NCBI GenBank assembly: GCA_007556525.1
Contig: SWJS01000001.1
Location: 1 to 64,000 of the forward strand
From: Lysobacteraceae bacterium CU05-9
GTDB taxonomy: Bacteria; Pseudomonadota; Gammaproteobacteria; Xanthomonadales; Xanthomonadaceae
Direction of reading: 5' to 3'
Length of the DNA stretch: 64,000 bases
Shown: piece by piece, positions 17,944 to 26,367 of the stretch
How the letters are laid out: each line of letters starts with the position of its first letter
Position numbering within the stretch: the stretch's first letter is position 1
Made by a program: the position numbers and the translations under genes
Notes under the pieces: model-generated
Databases searched by the model: none
The model's input: only the letters and a program-made list of their open reading frames with translations
What the model was told of the DNA's origin: nothing

Positions 17944-18669
17944 TCAAAAATCACCAAACAAACATTGTAGGGCAGCCACTGTGGCAATACCCGCCGTTTC
18001 CGTACGCAAGATCCGCGGACCGATGCGTACACCATAAAAACCAAGTCCATCCAGCGTCAGCAAGTCCTGCTCCGACCAGCCGCCTTCTGGGCCAATTGCG
18101 ATCGTGACACTAGGTGAAGAGGCCAAAGGCAAATCGCGCAGCGATTTCAAGGCTAAAGGCTCAAGGTAGATGCGTTCATCGGTCGTCAGCTGCATCAACT
18201 TGAGATCAACGGGTGCCGTTACCGAAGGAACAGCAGCACGGCCGGACTGCTCGCACGCCGAGATGATGACTTCGCGCCAATGCTCAACGCGCTTCGCAGC
18301 ACGCGCACCATCGAGCTTCACTTCACCACGTTGCGAGTAAACCGGCACGAAAGAGGTGACGCCGAGTTCGGTGGCTTTCTGCAAAATCCAATCCATCTTC
18401 TCGCCACGCGCAATGCTCTGCACCAACGTCACTTGCAACGGCGATTCACGCTCCGCAGCAGAGATCGATACAACTCGCGCCGAACCCGAACGCTTCTCCA
18501 TCGCAACGACCTCGGCTTGATAGTCATGACCGTCGCCATTGAACAGCACGCACGCATCACCCGCACTCAAACGCAACACGCGACCCAGATGTGCAACGAC
18601 ATCTTCGGGCAAGGTCACTTCAGCGCCAACCATCAGCGGCATATCCACATACGTTCGCGTCACGCGCAT
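17944..18669 (-). CDS. rsmE: 16S rRNA m3U1498 methyltransferase
   Basis: A 241-residue SPOUT-class enzyme that methylates N3 of U1498 in 16S rRNA. The N-terminal PUA-like part contains HLGRVLRLSAGDACVLFNGDG, the middle LVQSIARGEKMDWILQKATELGV is a hallmark, and the SAM-binding knot includes IAIGPEGGWSEQD and GPRILRTETAG. The start is the ATG overlapping the bioA stop (TGATG). It shows the standard gammaproteobacterial pairing with gshB directly downstream. Confidence 0.95.
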   Translation of the reverse strand: MRVTRTYVDMPLMVGAEVTLPEDVVAHLGRVLRLSAGDACVLFNGDGHDYQAEVVAMEKRSGSARVVSISAAERESPLQVTLVQSIARGEKMDWILQKATELGVTSFVPVYSQRGEVKLDGARAAKRVEHWREVIISACEQSGRAAVPSVTAPVDLKLMQLTTDERIYLEPLALKSLRDLPLASSPSVTIAIGPEGGWSEQDLLTLDGLGFYGVRIGPRILRTETAGIATVAALQCLFGDF

Positions 18670-20057
18670 CAAGCTTCCTCCATTGACATCGCGAAATCAA
18701 TCGCCGCCCGCGTCACTTCACCGAGCATCCGCACATCATCGCGATTCATCACATACGGTGGCATCCAATACAAAACATTCCCCAACGGCCGCAGCACCAC
18801 GCCCAACTCCATCGCACGCTTATAGGCATGACGTCCCACCGAAGTTGCATCTGCGAACGACGAAGAACAAGTCCCATCCGGTGACAGTTCAAACGCCACG
18901 ATCATTCCGGTCTGCCGCACATCGCAAACGTTCGGATGCGAGGCAAGTACCGCGGCTTCTTCCGCCATCCACGCAGCACGCTCAACATTGCGCGCCAACA
19001 CATCTTCCGACTCAAACAACGACAGCGACGCCAATGCCGCCGCACACGCCAACGGATTGCCCGTATAACTATGCGAATGCAGGAACGCCCGTTCGCGACT
19101 GCGATCGAGGAATGCATCGTAAACACGATCGGATGTCAGCACCGCAGCCAACGGCATGGTGCCGCCAGTCAAGCCTTTCGACAAACACAAAAAATCCGGC
19201 TGCACGCCCGCCTGCTCACACGCAAACATCGTTCCCGTGCGTCCGAATCCAACTGCGATTTCATCAGCAATCAAAAACACACCGAACTCATCGCACAACT
19301 CGCGCGCACCACGCAGATACGAAGGCGAGTGTATCCGCATCCCGCCGGCGCATTGCACTAACGGCTCAAGGATTAATGCACAAACCGACGCACCATCGCG
19401 CTCCAACACCGCACGCAAATCCGCGAGCGCTAACGAAGCGGCTTCTTCCGGATCCATGCCAAACGCATCCGGCGACCTCACAAAATTCGGTTCCATCAAC
19501 AACGGCGCATAGACCTTGCGATACAACGGCACATCACCGACCGCCAACGCACCCAACGTCTCGCCGTGATAACCGTTATGCAAACTGAGGAACTTGGTCC
19601 GCGCTGAGTCACCGGTGTTGACGAAATAATGGAACGCCATTTTCAAGGCGACTTCGATTGCCGCCGAACCATTGTCCGCATAAAACACTTTCGCCAATGG
19701 CTCGCGTCCATTTTCGCGTGGCGCGATACGCAGCAACGATTCCGCCAACTCGACCGCAGGAGCATGCGTGAAGCCAGCGAGGATGACATGCGCCAACGAC
19801 GAAGCTTGCGACGCCACCGCCGCAGCGATCACGGGATTCGCATGGCCAAACAGATTCACCCACCAACTCGACACCGCGTCCAGATACGAGCGCCCCTCGA
19901 AGTCTTCGAGATACGCCCCGTGCCCCGAACGTATTGGGACCAACGGCAGCAAATCGGGATGCTCAGACATTTGCGTGCAAGGATGCCAAACAACTGCGAG
20001 ATCGCGTTGACGCCAAGAATCGTCTGATATGATGGATTGCGAATTGAACTCACTCAT
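18669..20057 (-). CDS. bioA: Adenosylmethionine-8-amino-7-oxononanoate aminotransferase
   Basis: A PLP enzyme of class III that converts KAPA to DAPA in biotin synthesis with SAM as amino donor. Clear marks are WHPCTQM near the start, SSWWVNLFGH, the PLP region DEIAVGFGRTGTMFACE, and LSKGLTGGTMPLAAVLTS with the Schiff-base lysine. I take the ATG at 20057 (462 residues); the open frame also has an ATG at 20072 (467 residues), which would overlap the start codon of divergent nudE. Neither has a strong ribosome binding site. No other bio gene is in the window. Confidence 0.94.
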   Translation of the reverse strand: MSEFNSQSIISDDSWRQRDLAVVWHPCTQMSEHPDLLPLVPIRSGHGAYLEDFEGRSYLDAVSSWWVNLFGHANPVIAAAVASQASSLAHVILAGFTHAPAVELAESLLRIAPRENGREPLAKVFYADNGSAAIEVALKMAFHYFVNTGDSARTKFLSLHNGYHGETLGALAVGDVPLYRKVYAPLLMEPNFVRSPDAFGMDPEEAASLALADLRAVLERDGASVCALILEPLVQCAGGMRIHSPSYLRGARELCDEFGVFLIADEIAVGFGRTGTMFACEQAGVQPDFLCLSKGLTGGTMPLAAVLTSDRVYDAFLDRSRERAFLHSHSYTGNPLACAAALASLSLFESEDVLARNVERAAWMAEEAAVLASHPNVCDVRQTGMIVAFELSPDGTCSSSFADATSVGRHAYKRAMELGVVLRPLGNVLYWMPPYVMNRDDVRMLGEVTRAAIDFAMSMEEA

Positions 20058-20070
20058 TCGTCTATTATCC

Positions 20071-20619
20071 ATGACGCGACGCTATCCGATCATTCACGCA
20101 CGCAGACCTATCCGAGGTCACACTCCACACGGCGAAGAAGTCGACCTGGAGTTCCAGAATGGTGAGCGGAGAACGTATCGTCGGATGCTGATGTCGGGTT
20201 TTGGCGCGGTGTATGTCGTGGCGCTGGAAGATCCTGAGACCGTCTTGCTGATCCGCGAATATTCCTGTGGCATGGACCATTACGAACTCGGTCCGGTGAA
20301 GGGACGTATCGACGAAGGCGAACATCCGCTGGAAACGGCGAACCGGGAATTGATGGAAGAGATTGGGTTCGGTGCGAAGAAGCTCGACCACATCCGCAAG
20401 ATCAGCCTCAACCCAAACTACATGACGCATGCGGCGGATCTCGTCATTGCACGTGACCTGTATCCTGCATCGATGGAAGGTGATGAGCCGGAAACGCTGG
20501 AGATCGTTCGGTGGCCGTTGGCGAAGTTGGAAGATCTTTTGTTGCGGGATGACGTAACTGACGGACGTGCGATTGCCGCATTGTTCACTGCGCGCGAATG
20601 GCTCGCGCGAAATCCATAA
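20071..20619 (+). CDS. nudE: ADP compounds hydrolase, Nudix family
   Basis: A 182-residue Nudix hydrolase acting on ADP-ribose, Ap3A and NADH in characterised NudE proteins. The Nudix box is complete: GRIDEGEHPLETANRELMEE followed by IGF. The upstream VDLEFQNGERRTYRRM and YELGPVKG, and downstream LNPNYMTHAADLVIA with the Ala-Asp-Leu pattern, are NudE-specific. It heads the nudE-cysQ-mazG unit, an association seen in other gammaproteobacteria for the first two genes. The start is taken at the ATG before TRRYPIIHAR; no clear ribosome binding site precedes it. Confidence 0.9.
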   Translation: MTRRYPIIHARRPIRGHTPHGEEVDLEFQNGERRTYRRMLMSGFGAVYVVALEDPETVLLIREYSCGMDHYELGPVKGRIDEGEHPLETANRELMEEIGFGAKKLDHIRKISLNPNYMTHAADLVIARDLYPASMEGDEPETLEIVRWPLAKLEDLLLRDDVTDGRAIAALFTAREWLARNP

Positions 20620-20638
20620 AGAATAAGGAGCATTTCGA

Positions 20639-21472
20639 ATGCAGAAACTATTGAGTGCCGATGACATCGGCGCCGTGATTGCGCTTGCCCAAAGGGCAGC
20701 GAAGGAAATCCTCGCAGTCTATGAAACCGACTTCGCAGTGGACCATAAGGACGATGCGTCCCCAGTGACAGAAGCCGACAGAGCGTCCGACGCACTGATC
20801 CAATCCTTGTTGCCGGATGTCGGCGGCAAATGGCCAGTGCTGAGCGAGGAATCACCGGAAGCACACGATCCGAAAGTGCGGCAGCAATGGAGAACCTACT
20901 GGTGCGTGGATCCGATGGACGGGACGAAAGATTTCAAAAACCGCACCGGTCAATTCGCCATCAACATTGGTTTGATCCACAACAACGAACCACACTGGGG
21001 ATTGGTTCTCGCACCGGCGATGAATCAATGCTGGCATGGCGGCAAAGCATACGGCGCGTTCAATCGCGATCTCGACACCAACGAAGACCAACCGCTGACA
21101 CCGGAAATCCCTGCACACAAGCCACTTCGCGCATTGATCAGCCGCAGTCATTCCAGCCGGAACGAAACCAGCATTGTCGACGCGATCAATGCATCCGGTT
21201 ACGGTGAGGTCATCATCGAGAAGCGTGGCTCCTCCGTGAAGTATTGCGCGATCGCCCAAGGCGACGTTGATTTCATGCCGCGCTTCCATCCATGCATGGA
21301 GTGGGATACGGCGGCACCGCAAGCCATCCTCGAAGCCGTTGGTGGAAGTGTGACTGACCTCGATGGCAATCCGCTCAAATACAATCGCGATGACATGACT
21401 AACCCACATCTCGTGGCATTCGCAGATCCAAACTTGCCATGGCGCGAATGGATCGCGAGCAGGGGTGAATGA
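20639..21472 (+). CDS. cysQ: 3'(2'),5'-bisphosphate nucleotidase
   Basis: A 277-residue inositol monophosphatase-fold enzyme that hydrolyses 3'-phosphoadenosine 5'-phosphate, the by-product of sulfate assimilation. The metal-binding motifs are visible: VLSEESPE, WCVDPMDGTKDF (about residues 88-99) and the C-terminal MEWDTAAPQAILEAVGG. The stretch NRTGQFAINIGLI matches CysQ rather than SuhB. It lies 19 bases after nudE with a ribosome binding site AAGGAG and 3 bases before mazG, so the three are likely one transcript of nucleotide-cleaning enzymes. Confidence 0.93.
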   Translation: MQKLLSADDIGAVIALAQRAAKEILAVYETDFAVDHKDDASPVTEADRASDALIQSLLPDVGGKWPVLSEESPEAHDPKVRQQWRTYWCVDPMDGTKDFKNRTGQFAINIGLIHNNEPHWGLVLAPAMNQCWHGGKAYGAFNRDLDTNEDQPLTPEIPAHKPLRALISRSHSSRNETSIVDAINASGYGEVIIEKRGSSVKYCAIAQGDVDFMPRFHPCMEWDTAAPQAILEAVGGSVTDLDGNPLKYNRDDMTNPHLVAFADPNLPWREWIASRGE

Positions 21473-21475
21473 AAC

Positions 21476-22294
21476 ATGCAAGGTAACGTCAAACCATTGA
21501 TTGATGTCATGGCGAGTTTGCGCGATCCGGAGAATGGATGTCCCTGGGATCTCGAACAAAACTTCGACACCATCGCGCCTTACACCATCGAAGAAGCGTA
21601 CGAAGTCGCGGATGCGATTGAGCGCAAGGACATGCACGACCTCAAGGAAGAATTGGGCGATCTCCTGCTGCAAGTTGCATTCCATGCACGCATGGCCGAA
21701 GAGCAGAACGCGTTCAACTTCGATGATGTGGTCAAGGCAATCGTTGACAAAATGGTCAGCCGGCATCCGCATGTTCTTGGCGATGATGACGTTGCGAACG
21801 CGGAAGAACAAACCAAGCTTTGGGAAGAGCACAAGAAGCGCGAACGCGACGCGAAGGGCGAGCAGGACACCAGCGCATTGGCCGGTGTGGCGAATGGATT
21901 GCCGGAATGGATGCGTGCGATCAAACTCCAGAAGAGAGCTGCACGCACCGGCTTCGAATGGCCAAGTCCAACTCCGGTGTTCGCCAAGCTTCGCGAAGAG
22001 CTCGACGAAGTGGAGGCGGAGTACATCAAACGTCAGGACGGTCACCAAAACGACGACGCCATGAAAGACGAAGTCGGCGACCTGCTGTTCGTGGCGGTCA
22101 ACCTCGCAAGGCATCTCGACGTCGACCCGGGAGAGGCGTTGCGCAAAGCCAACCGTAAGTTCGAGGAGCGATTCCGGGGAATGGAAGCCATGGCAGTGGA
22201 GACGAACTCCCGATTCAGTGACCTGAGTCTCACGCAGATGGAAGAACTTTGGGACCGTGTGAAATCCCGTTCAGGTGAAGTCGGCAAACTATAG
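21476..22294 (+). CDS. mazG: Nucleoside triphosphate pyrophosphohydrolase
   Basis: A 272-residue, two-domain MazG that converts NTPs to NMPs and PPi, guarding against damaged nucleotides. The first domain holds LRDPENGCPWDLEQNF, TIEEAYEVADAIE and LKEELGDLLLQVAFHARM with the EEXXE and EXXD metal motifs. The second repeats the pattern with KLREELDEVEAEY and MKDEVGDLLFVAVNLAR. The length matches E. coli MazG (263). It closes the nudE-cysQ-mazG unit. Confidence 0.95.
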   Translation: MQGNVKPLIDVMASLRDPENGCPWDLEQNFDTIAPYTIEEAYEVADAIERKDMHDLKEELGDLLLQVAFHARMAEEQNAFNFDDVVKAIVDKMVSRHPHVLGDDDVANAEEQTKLWEEHKKRERDAKGEQDTSALAGVANGLPEWMRAIKLQKRAARTGFEWPSPTPVFAKLREELDEVEAEYIKRQDGHQNDDAMKDEVGDLLFVAVNLARHLDVDPGEALRKANRKFEERFRGMEAMAVETNSRFSDLSLTQMEELWDRVKSRSGEVGKL

Positions 22295-22348
22295 ATATTC
22301 TTTTTTAAATAGACCCCATTTCAAGGGGCGAACATAGGGACACGTGTT

Positions 22349-23056
22349 ATGCAAAGTCAGCGCGACGGCGGTTTGGTTCTCATCATCGAAGACAATCGCG
22401 AAATCAGCGAGATGGTCGGCGAATATCTTGAGATGAAAGGTTTCGAGGTCGATTACGCAACGGATGGTCTGGATGGCTATCGCCTTGCCGTCGATAACAC
22501 GTACGACGTCATTATTTTGGACTTGATGCTACCACGCATGGACGGTGTCGAAATTTGCCGTCGACTGCGCGAAGATACGCGGAAGGCCACGCCGATTTTG
22601 ATGTTGACCTCGCGTGACACTCTCGACGAAAAACTACATGGTCTCTCCGTCGGTGCCGATGATTACTTGACGAAGCCATTTGCGATCCAGGAATTGGAAG
22701 CGCGCCTGCGTGCGATGATCCGTCGCGAACGCCGTCAGATCGGTGGCGAAATTCTTAAGGTTGCAGATCTCGAACTGGATCCATCGAGCATGCGTGCGTC
22801 ACGCGCCGGCACGGAATTGCAGTTGTCGCCGATCGGACTGAAGTTGTTGACGATCCTCATGCGCGAATCGCCGCGCGTCGTCAGCCGTCAGGAAATCGAA
22901 CGCGAAATCTGGGGTAATTCGCTGCCGGATTCCGATACATTGCGCAGCCACTTGTATAACGTGCGCAAGGCCGTTGACAAAAATTACGACCGTCAACTCC
23001 TCCACACGGTTCAATCTGCCGGTTACCGCATTGCGGACGTGCAGACTTCGGTTTAA
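22349..23056 (+). CDS. OmpR-family response regulator
   Basis: A 235-residue regulator. Its receiver domain has the acidic pair in IIEDNREI, phospho-acceptor Asp58 in IILDLMLPRMDG, the switch Thr in MLTSRD and Lys in TKPF. The winged-helix output spans about residues 135-230 (PRVVSRQEIEREIWG, LRSHLYNVRKAVD, LLHTVQSAGYRI). It pairs with the kinase 24 bases downstream and is followed by dgkA. Unlike the system at 7656-9643 there are no obvious target genes alongside, although dgkA, needed for envelope lipid recycling, is a candidate. I cannot assign it to ColR, PhoP or another named type. Confidence 0.9.
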   Translation: MQSQRDGGLVLIIEDNREISEMVGEYLEMKGFEVDYATDGLDGYRLAVDNTYDVIILDLMLPRMDGVEICRRLREDTRKATPILMLTSRDTLDEKLHGLSVGADDYLTKPFAIQELEARLRAMIRRERRQIGGEILKVADLELDPSSMRASRAGTELQLSPIGLKLLTILMRESPRVVSRQEIEREIWGNSLPDSDTLRSHLYNVRKAVDKNYDRQLLHTVQSAGYRIADVQTSV

Positions 23057-23080
23057 CACCGATTAGGGGAGAATTGGCGG

Positions 23081-24427
23081 ATGTCCAAACGGCTGCCCGC
23101 ACAATTCAAGATTGCGTTCATCAGGCTAGGCTTTTTTGGCTGCCTGATGGCGCTGATCGGATTGTTTGCGCTGGGGTATCTTTTCAAGGAGTACATGGTT
23201 CGCGATCTTCTGCAGCGCGAAGCCATCCATGCGCTTGAATATTCGCAGCAGGATACGCGCGTCAATTCGATTGCGTTGCCGGAGCAACTGACGTTAGTGG
23301 TGCCAAGCACCGCGAGCGGAGTCGTCGCACCGCAGGCCATTAAACTCGACATGAGTCGCGATCAGGTCTTGCGCGAGCAAGCGATGGATCAAATGCGCGA
23401 GCTTGCAGCGCGCGACGACGAATTCATTGATTTCCGCAACGGGTGGCGCGGCACGAAGATCACCCAGAACGCACGCACCGCGTTTGTGGTGAAGGATGTT
23501 CAGTACATCCAGGATGCTTTTTTCAAGTTGATGGCACTGGTATCGGCCTTGGTCCTGTTGACGTTTGGTTTGGTGACATGGCAGACGTATCTCAGCGCGA
23601 AACGGTTGCTCAAGCCGATTCAGGGGTTGTCGGATGAAGTCAAGACCTGGAGTCCGGGCCAACTCGATCCATCCATGCTTCTAGCTTTGGAGACGCAAAG
23701 TTTCAGCAGTGCCGAAGCGCGGAGCTTGTGGAAAGCGCTGCAAGGGCTTGCCGTGCGAGTCAACGATTTCGTCCGTCGCGAACGCAATTTCCTGCGCGAT
23801 GCGAGTCATGAACTGCGCACGCCCCTGACTGTCGTGAGAGTCGCGACGGACATGTTGCGCGCTGATGATCAGCTCAGTGATTGGGGTCAGCGCAACGTTG
23901 CCAAAATCACCGCTGCCGTGGACGGCATGGAATCACGCATCAAGGCGATGATGTTGCTGACCCGCGAAAACGAACTGGACCTTCTGCGCGAACCGTTCGA
24001 TGTCAACGACGTGGTGGATGAACAAGTTGCATTGGCGACGGCTAATGGCGAGACGCATTCGGTGCCAATTCGGATTGAACAGCATGCCGATCCGATGGTG
24101 GTGGGGGCGCCGATTGCGATGGGGTTGATTTTGGAACAGCTTCTATCGAATGCCCTGCAATTCACGGAAGAAGGCGAAATCGTCGTGCATGTTTACGAGG
24201 ACGAAATGCAGGTTTGCGATACCGGCATCGGAATGAGTGACGAGGCGCGCATCCGGGCCTTTGATCCGTTGTTCCGCGAAGATCCGGCACGCAACAGCAA
24301 TAGCGGCATGGGACTGTCGCTTGCGAGACAGCTTGCTGATCGTGCAGGGTGGGGCATTGAACTGCGAAGTACGGTGGGTGAAGGAACGTGCGTCGTACTC
24401 AACTGGCGTCCGAAGGCCGACGCATAA
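23081..24427 (+). CDS. Sensor histidine kinase
   Basis: A 448-residue kinase with helices at about residues 14-36 and 148-168 around a periplasmic sensor of some 110 residues. The H box FLRDASHELRTPLTVVRVA has His243. N box ILEQLLSNALQFT, G1 VCDTGIGM, F box FDPLFRED and G2 NSNSGMGLSLARQLAD follow in order. A good GGGGAG ribosome binding site precedes the ATG. It is the cognate partner of the regulator just upstream. The sensor domain has no family I recognise, so the signal is unknown. Confidence 0.9.
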   Translation: MSKRLPAQFKIAFIRLGFFGCLMALIGLFALGYLFKEYMVRDLLQREAIHALEYSQQDTRVNSIALPEQLTLVVPSTASGVVAPQAIKLDMSRDQVLREQAMDQMRELAARDDEFIDFRNGWRGTKITQNARTAFVVKDVQYIQDAFFKLMALVSALVLLTFGLVTWQTYLSAKRLLKPIQGLSDEVKTWSPGQLDPSMLLALETQSFSSAEARSLWKALQGLAVRVNDFVRRERNFLRDASHELRTPLTVVRVATDMLRADDQLSDWGQRNVAKITAAVDGMESRIKAMMLLTRENELDLLREPFDVNDVVDEQVALATANGETHSVPIRIEQHADPMVVGAPIAMGLILEQLLSNALQFTEEGEIVVHVYEDEMQVCDTGIGMSDEARIRAFDPLFREDPARNSNSGMGLSLARQLADRAGWGIELRSTVGEGTCVVLNWRPKADA

Positions 24428-24495
24428 TCGTCATTTCCCACGGGCAATGTGCCAAAATCAAGGCAATTTACAGAGCACCTCGGGGCAATTGATTA

Positions 24496-24876
24496 ATGGC
24501 TGACGAATACGGACATTTACCGCGCGGAGCCGCACGAATTTTCAAGGCGGCGAAATGGTCGCTGCAGGGCATCAAGGCGGCGTGGCTGCACGAGTCATCA
24601 TTTCGGCTGGAATGCTATCTAATCGCGGTTTTGGCGCCTGTGGCGATCTGGCTGGGAGAGAGTCCGATTGAGCAAGCGCTGATGATTGGTTCGATGCTGC
24701 TCGTGCTGGCAATGGAATTGGCCAATTCGGCAGTTGAAGCGGTGATTGCGCGTTACGGTGACGAATATCACGAGCTGGCGGGACGCGCCAAAGACATGGG
24801 ATCTGCAGCGGTTTTCGTACTGATGATGAATGTATTGGTGACGTGGGGTCTGATATTGGCTCCGCGATTTTTGTAG
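24496..24876 (+). CDS. dgkA: Diacylglycerol kinase
   Basis: A 126-residue inner-membrane enzyme that phosphorylates diacylglycerol, recycling the lipid left by osmoregulated glucan and lipid A modification. Three helices follow an amphipathic N-terminus. The active-site region ELANSAVEAVIARYGDEYHE and then LAGRAKDMGSAAVF match E. coli DgkA closely, and the length is normal. Its product pathway fits with EptA-type transferases, which release diacylglycerol, although eptA is 12 kb away. Confidence 0.95.
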   Translation: MADEYGHLPRGAARIFKAAKWSLQGIKAAWLHESSFRLECYLIAVLAPVAIWLGESPIEQALMIGSMLLVLAMELANSAVEAVIARYGDEYHELAGRAKDMGSAAVFVLMMNVLVTWGLILAPRFL

Positions 24877-24907
24877 AATAACCAATCGACTTTAACGGGA
24901 TTCCCAA

Positions 24908-25645
24908 GTGTTAGAACTCCTTTCCGATCCGCAGGCCTGGATCCTGCTGATCACCCTCGCATCGATTGAAATCGTGCTGGGCATCGACAACCTCGTTTTC
25001 ATCTCGATCGCAGTCAGCCATCTTGATCCGGTGCCGCGTGAACGCGCGCGCAAATTCGGTATCGCTGCAGCCTGCATTACGCGGATCCTTTTACTGCTTT
25101 CGCTGGCGTGGCTGGCGAACCAGAAAGAAGACATCATCACGATCATGGGACATGGGTTCTCTGTCCGTGATATTGTCCTCATCCTCGGTGGTGCGTTCCT
25201 GATCTATAAGGGCATCGCGGAAATCAAGGATCTCATCGCCGGTGAGCCGGAAGAGGACGACATCCACACGAAGCCTAAGAATTCGTTCTGGATGGTGATT
25301 GCGCAGATCGCGGTCATCGACATCGTTTTCTCGCTGGACTCCGTGATTGCGGCGGTCGGCATGGCGTCCGAATACCAGGTGATCATGGTTGCGGCGATCC
25401 TGATCGCAGTGGCAGTGATGTTGCTCGCCGCCAAGCCGTTGGGTAACTTGATCGATAACAACCCGACCATCAAGATGCTGGCGCTGGCCTTCATCGTGCT
25501 GATCGGCGCGTACTTGCTGGTTGACGGTCTGGGCGTCCACATTCCGAAGGGCTATATCTACGGTTCCATGGGCTTCTCGGCGGCGGTGGAAGCGCTCAAT
25601 ATCTGGGCACGTCGTCGCCGTGAAAAGAACTTGATAGGAAATTAA
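24908..25645 (+). CDS. TerC-family integral membrane protein
   Basis: A 245-residue protein with about seven helices and the TerC core: LASIEIVLGIDNLVFISIAV with the acidic ligand-binding Glu/Asp, FSVRDIVLILGGAFLIYKGI, and a second half AQIAVIDIVFSLDSVIAAVG mirroring the first. TerC proteins are linked to tellurite resistance and to metal (manganese) export, often to metallate secreted enzymes. The GTG start has a weak CGGGA upstream. The gap to dgkA is only 31 bases, too short for a manganese riboswitch. Substrate not determined. Confidence 0.88.
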   Translation: MLELLSDPQAWILLITLASIEIVLGIDNLVFISIAVSHLDPVPRERARKFGIAAACITRILLLLSLAWLANQKEDIITIMGHGFSVRDIVLILGGAFLIYKGIAEIKDLIAGEPEEDDIHTKPKNSFWMVIAQIAVIDIVFSLDSVIAAVGMASEYQVIMVAAILIAVAVMLLAAKPLGNLIDNNPTIKMLALAFIVLIGAYLLVDGLGVHIPKGYIYGSMGFSAAVEALNIWARRRREKNLIGN

Positions 25646-25656
25646 GCTTTTTTCGG

Positions 25657-25662
25657 TATGAT
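25657..25662 (+). promoter_or_regulatory. Candidate -10 element before lemA
   Basis: TATGAT lies 36 bases before the lemA ATG in an AT-rich gap (25646-25697). A TTGATA 20 bases upstream is too far for an ideal -35. It is the only promoter-like signal in the gap. Confidence 0.3.
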
Positions 25663-25697
25663 GACCTTGTTTTTCCAATTCCTTGCGGAGCAATGCA

Positions 25698-26345
25698 ATG
25701 CGTAAAATTATGATGGTTCTGGTCGCTGTGGTGATGGCCAGCATGCTCAGTGGTTGTGGCTATAACACCATCATCCAGAAGGATGAAGCCGTGAAGGCGT
25801 CATGGTCGCAAGTCATCAACGTCTATCAACGCCGCGCAGACCTGATTCCAAATCTGGTTAACACGGTGAAGGGTTATGCCGCGCACGAACAGGCAGTTTT
25901 CACGCAAGTGACTGAAGCCCGTGCGAAGGTCGGCTCGATCAATGTCAACGCGGATGATCCGGCTTCGTTGAAGGCCTATCAAGATGCGCAAGCCGGCCTG
26001 CAATCGGCGATCGGTCGTTTGATGATGGTTGCGGAAAATTATCCGAACTTGAAGGCTGACCAGAACTTCCTGCAATTGCAGGCGCAACTGGAAGGTACGG
26101 AAAATCGCATTACGGTTGAACGTCAGCGCTACATCCAAACGGTGCAGGATTTCAACACGTACATCCGTTCGTTCCCGCAGAACATTGTGGCGATGATTTT
26201 CGGTTATAAGGTCAAGCCGAATTTCACGGTCGAAAATGAGCGTGCAATCCAACAGGCGCCGCAAGTGGACTTCGGTACGTCGAATCCACCTGCAACGACG
26301 CAACCTGCGCCACAGCAACAGCCAGCTCCTGCTCCGGCACAGTGA
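25698..26345 (+). CDS. lemA: LemA family lipoprotein
   Basis: A 215-residue LemA protein. The family core is clear: VINVYQRRADLIPNLVNTVK, the AVFTQVTEARAKV helix, AENYPNLKADQNFLQLQAQL and TENRITVERQRY with VQDFNTYIRSFP. Here the N-terminus is a lipobox (LSGC, Cys20), so it is likely lipid-anchored, whereas many LemA proteins have a plain membrane helix. The tail is Pro/Gln/Ala rich. The ATG at 25698 has GGAG 7 bases upstream, and a TTG frame from 25683 is not needed. It is followed by two TPM-domain genes, the usual LemA neighbourhood. The molecular role of the pair is not established. Confidence 0.9.
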   Translation: MRKIMMVLVAVVMASMLSGCGYNTIIQKDEAVKASWSQVINVYQRRADLIPNLVNTVKGYAAHEQAVFTQVTEARAKVGSINVNADDPASLKAYQDAQAGLQSAIGRLMMVAENYPNLKADQNFLQLQAQLEGTENRITVERQRYIQTVQDFNTYIRSFPQNIVAMIFGYKVKPNFTVENERAIQQAPQVDFGTSNPPATTQPAPQQQPAPAPAQ

Positions 26346-26367
26346 TCGAAGCTAAGGCCTCGTGCTG

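Noticed and set aside
22311-22327. CCCC-ATTTCA-AGGGG dyad before the second response regulator gene
   Set aside because: The stem is only 4-5 bp, the T run lies on the wrong side, and no known operator matches.
24877-24907. Manganese (yybP-ykoY) riboswitch before the TerC gene
   Set aside because: The gap is 31 bases, too short for the aptamer.
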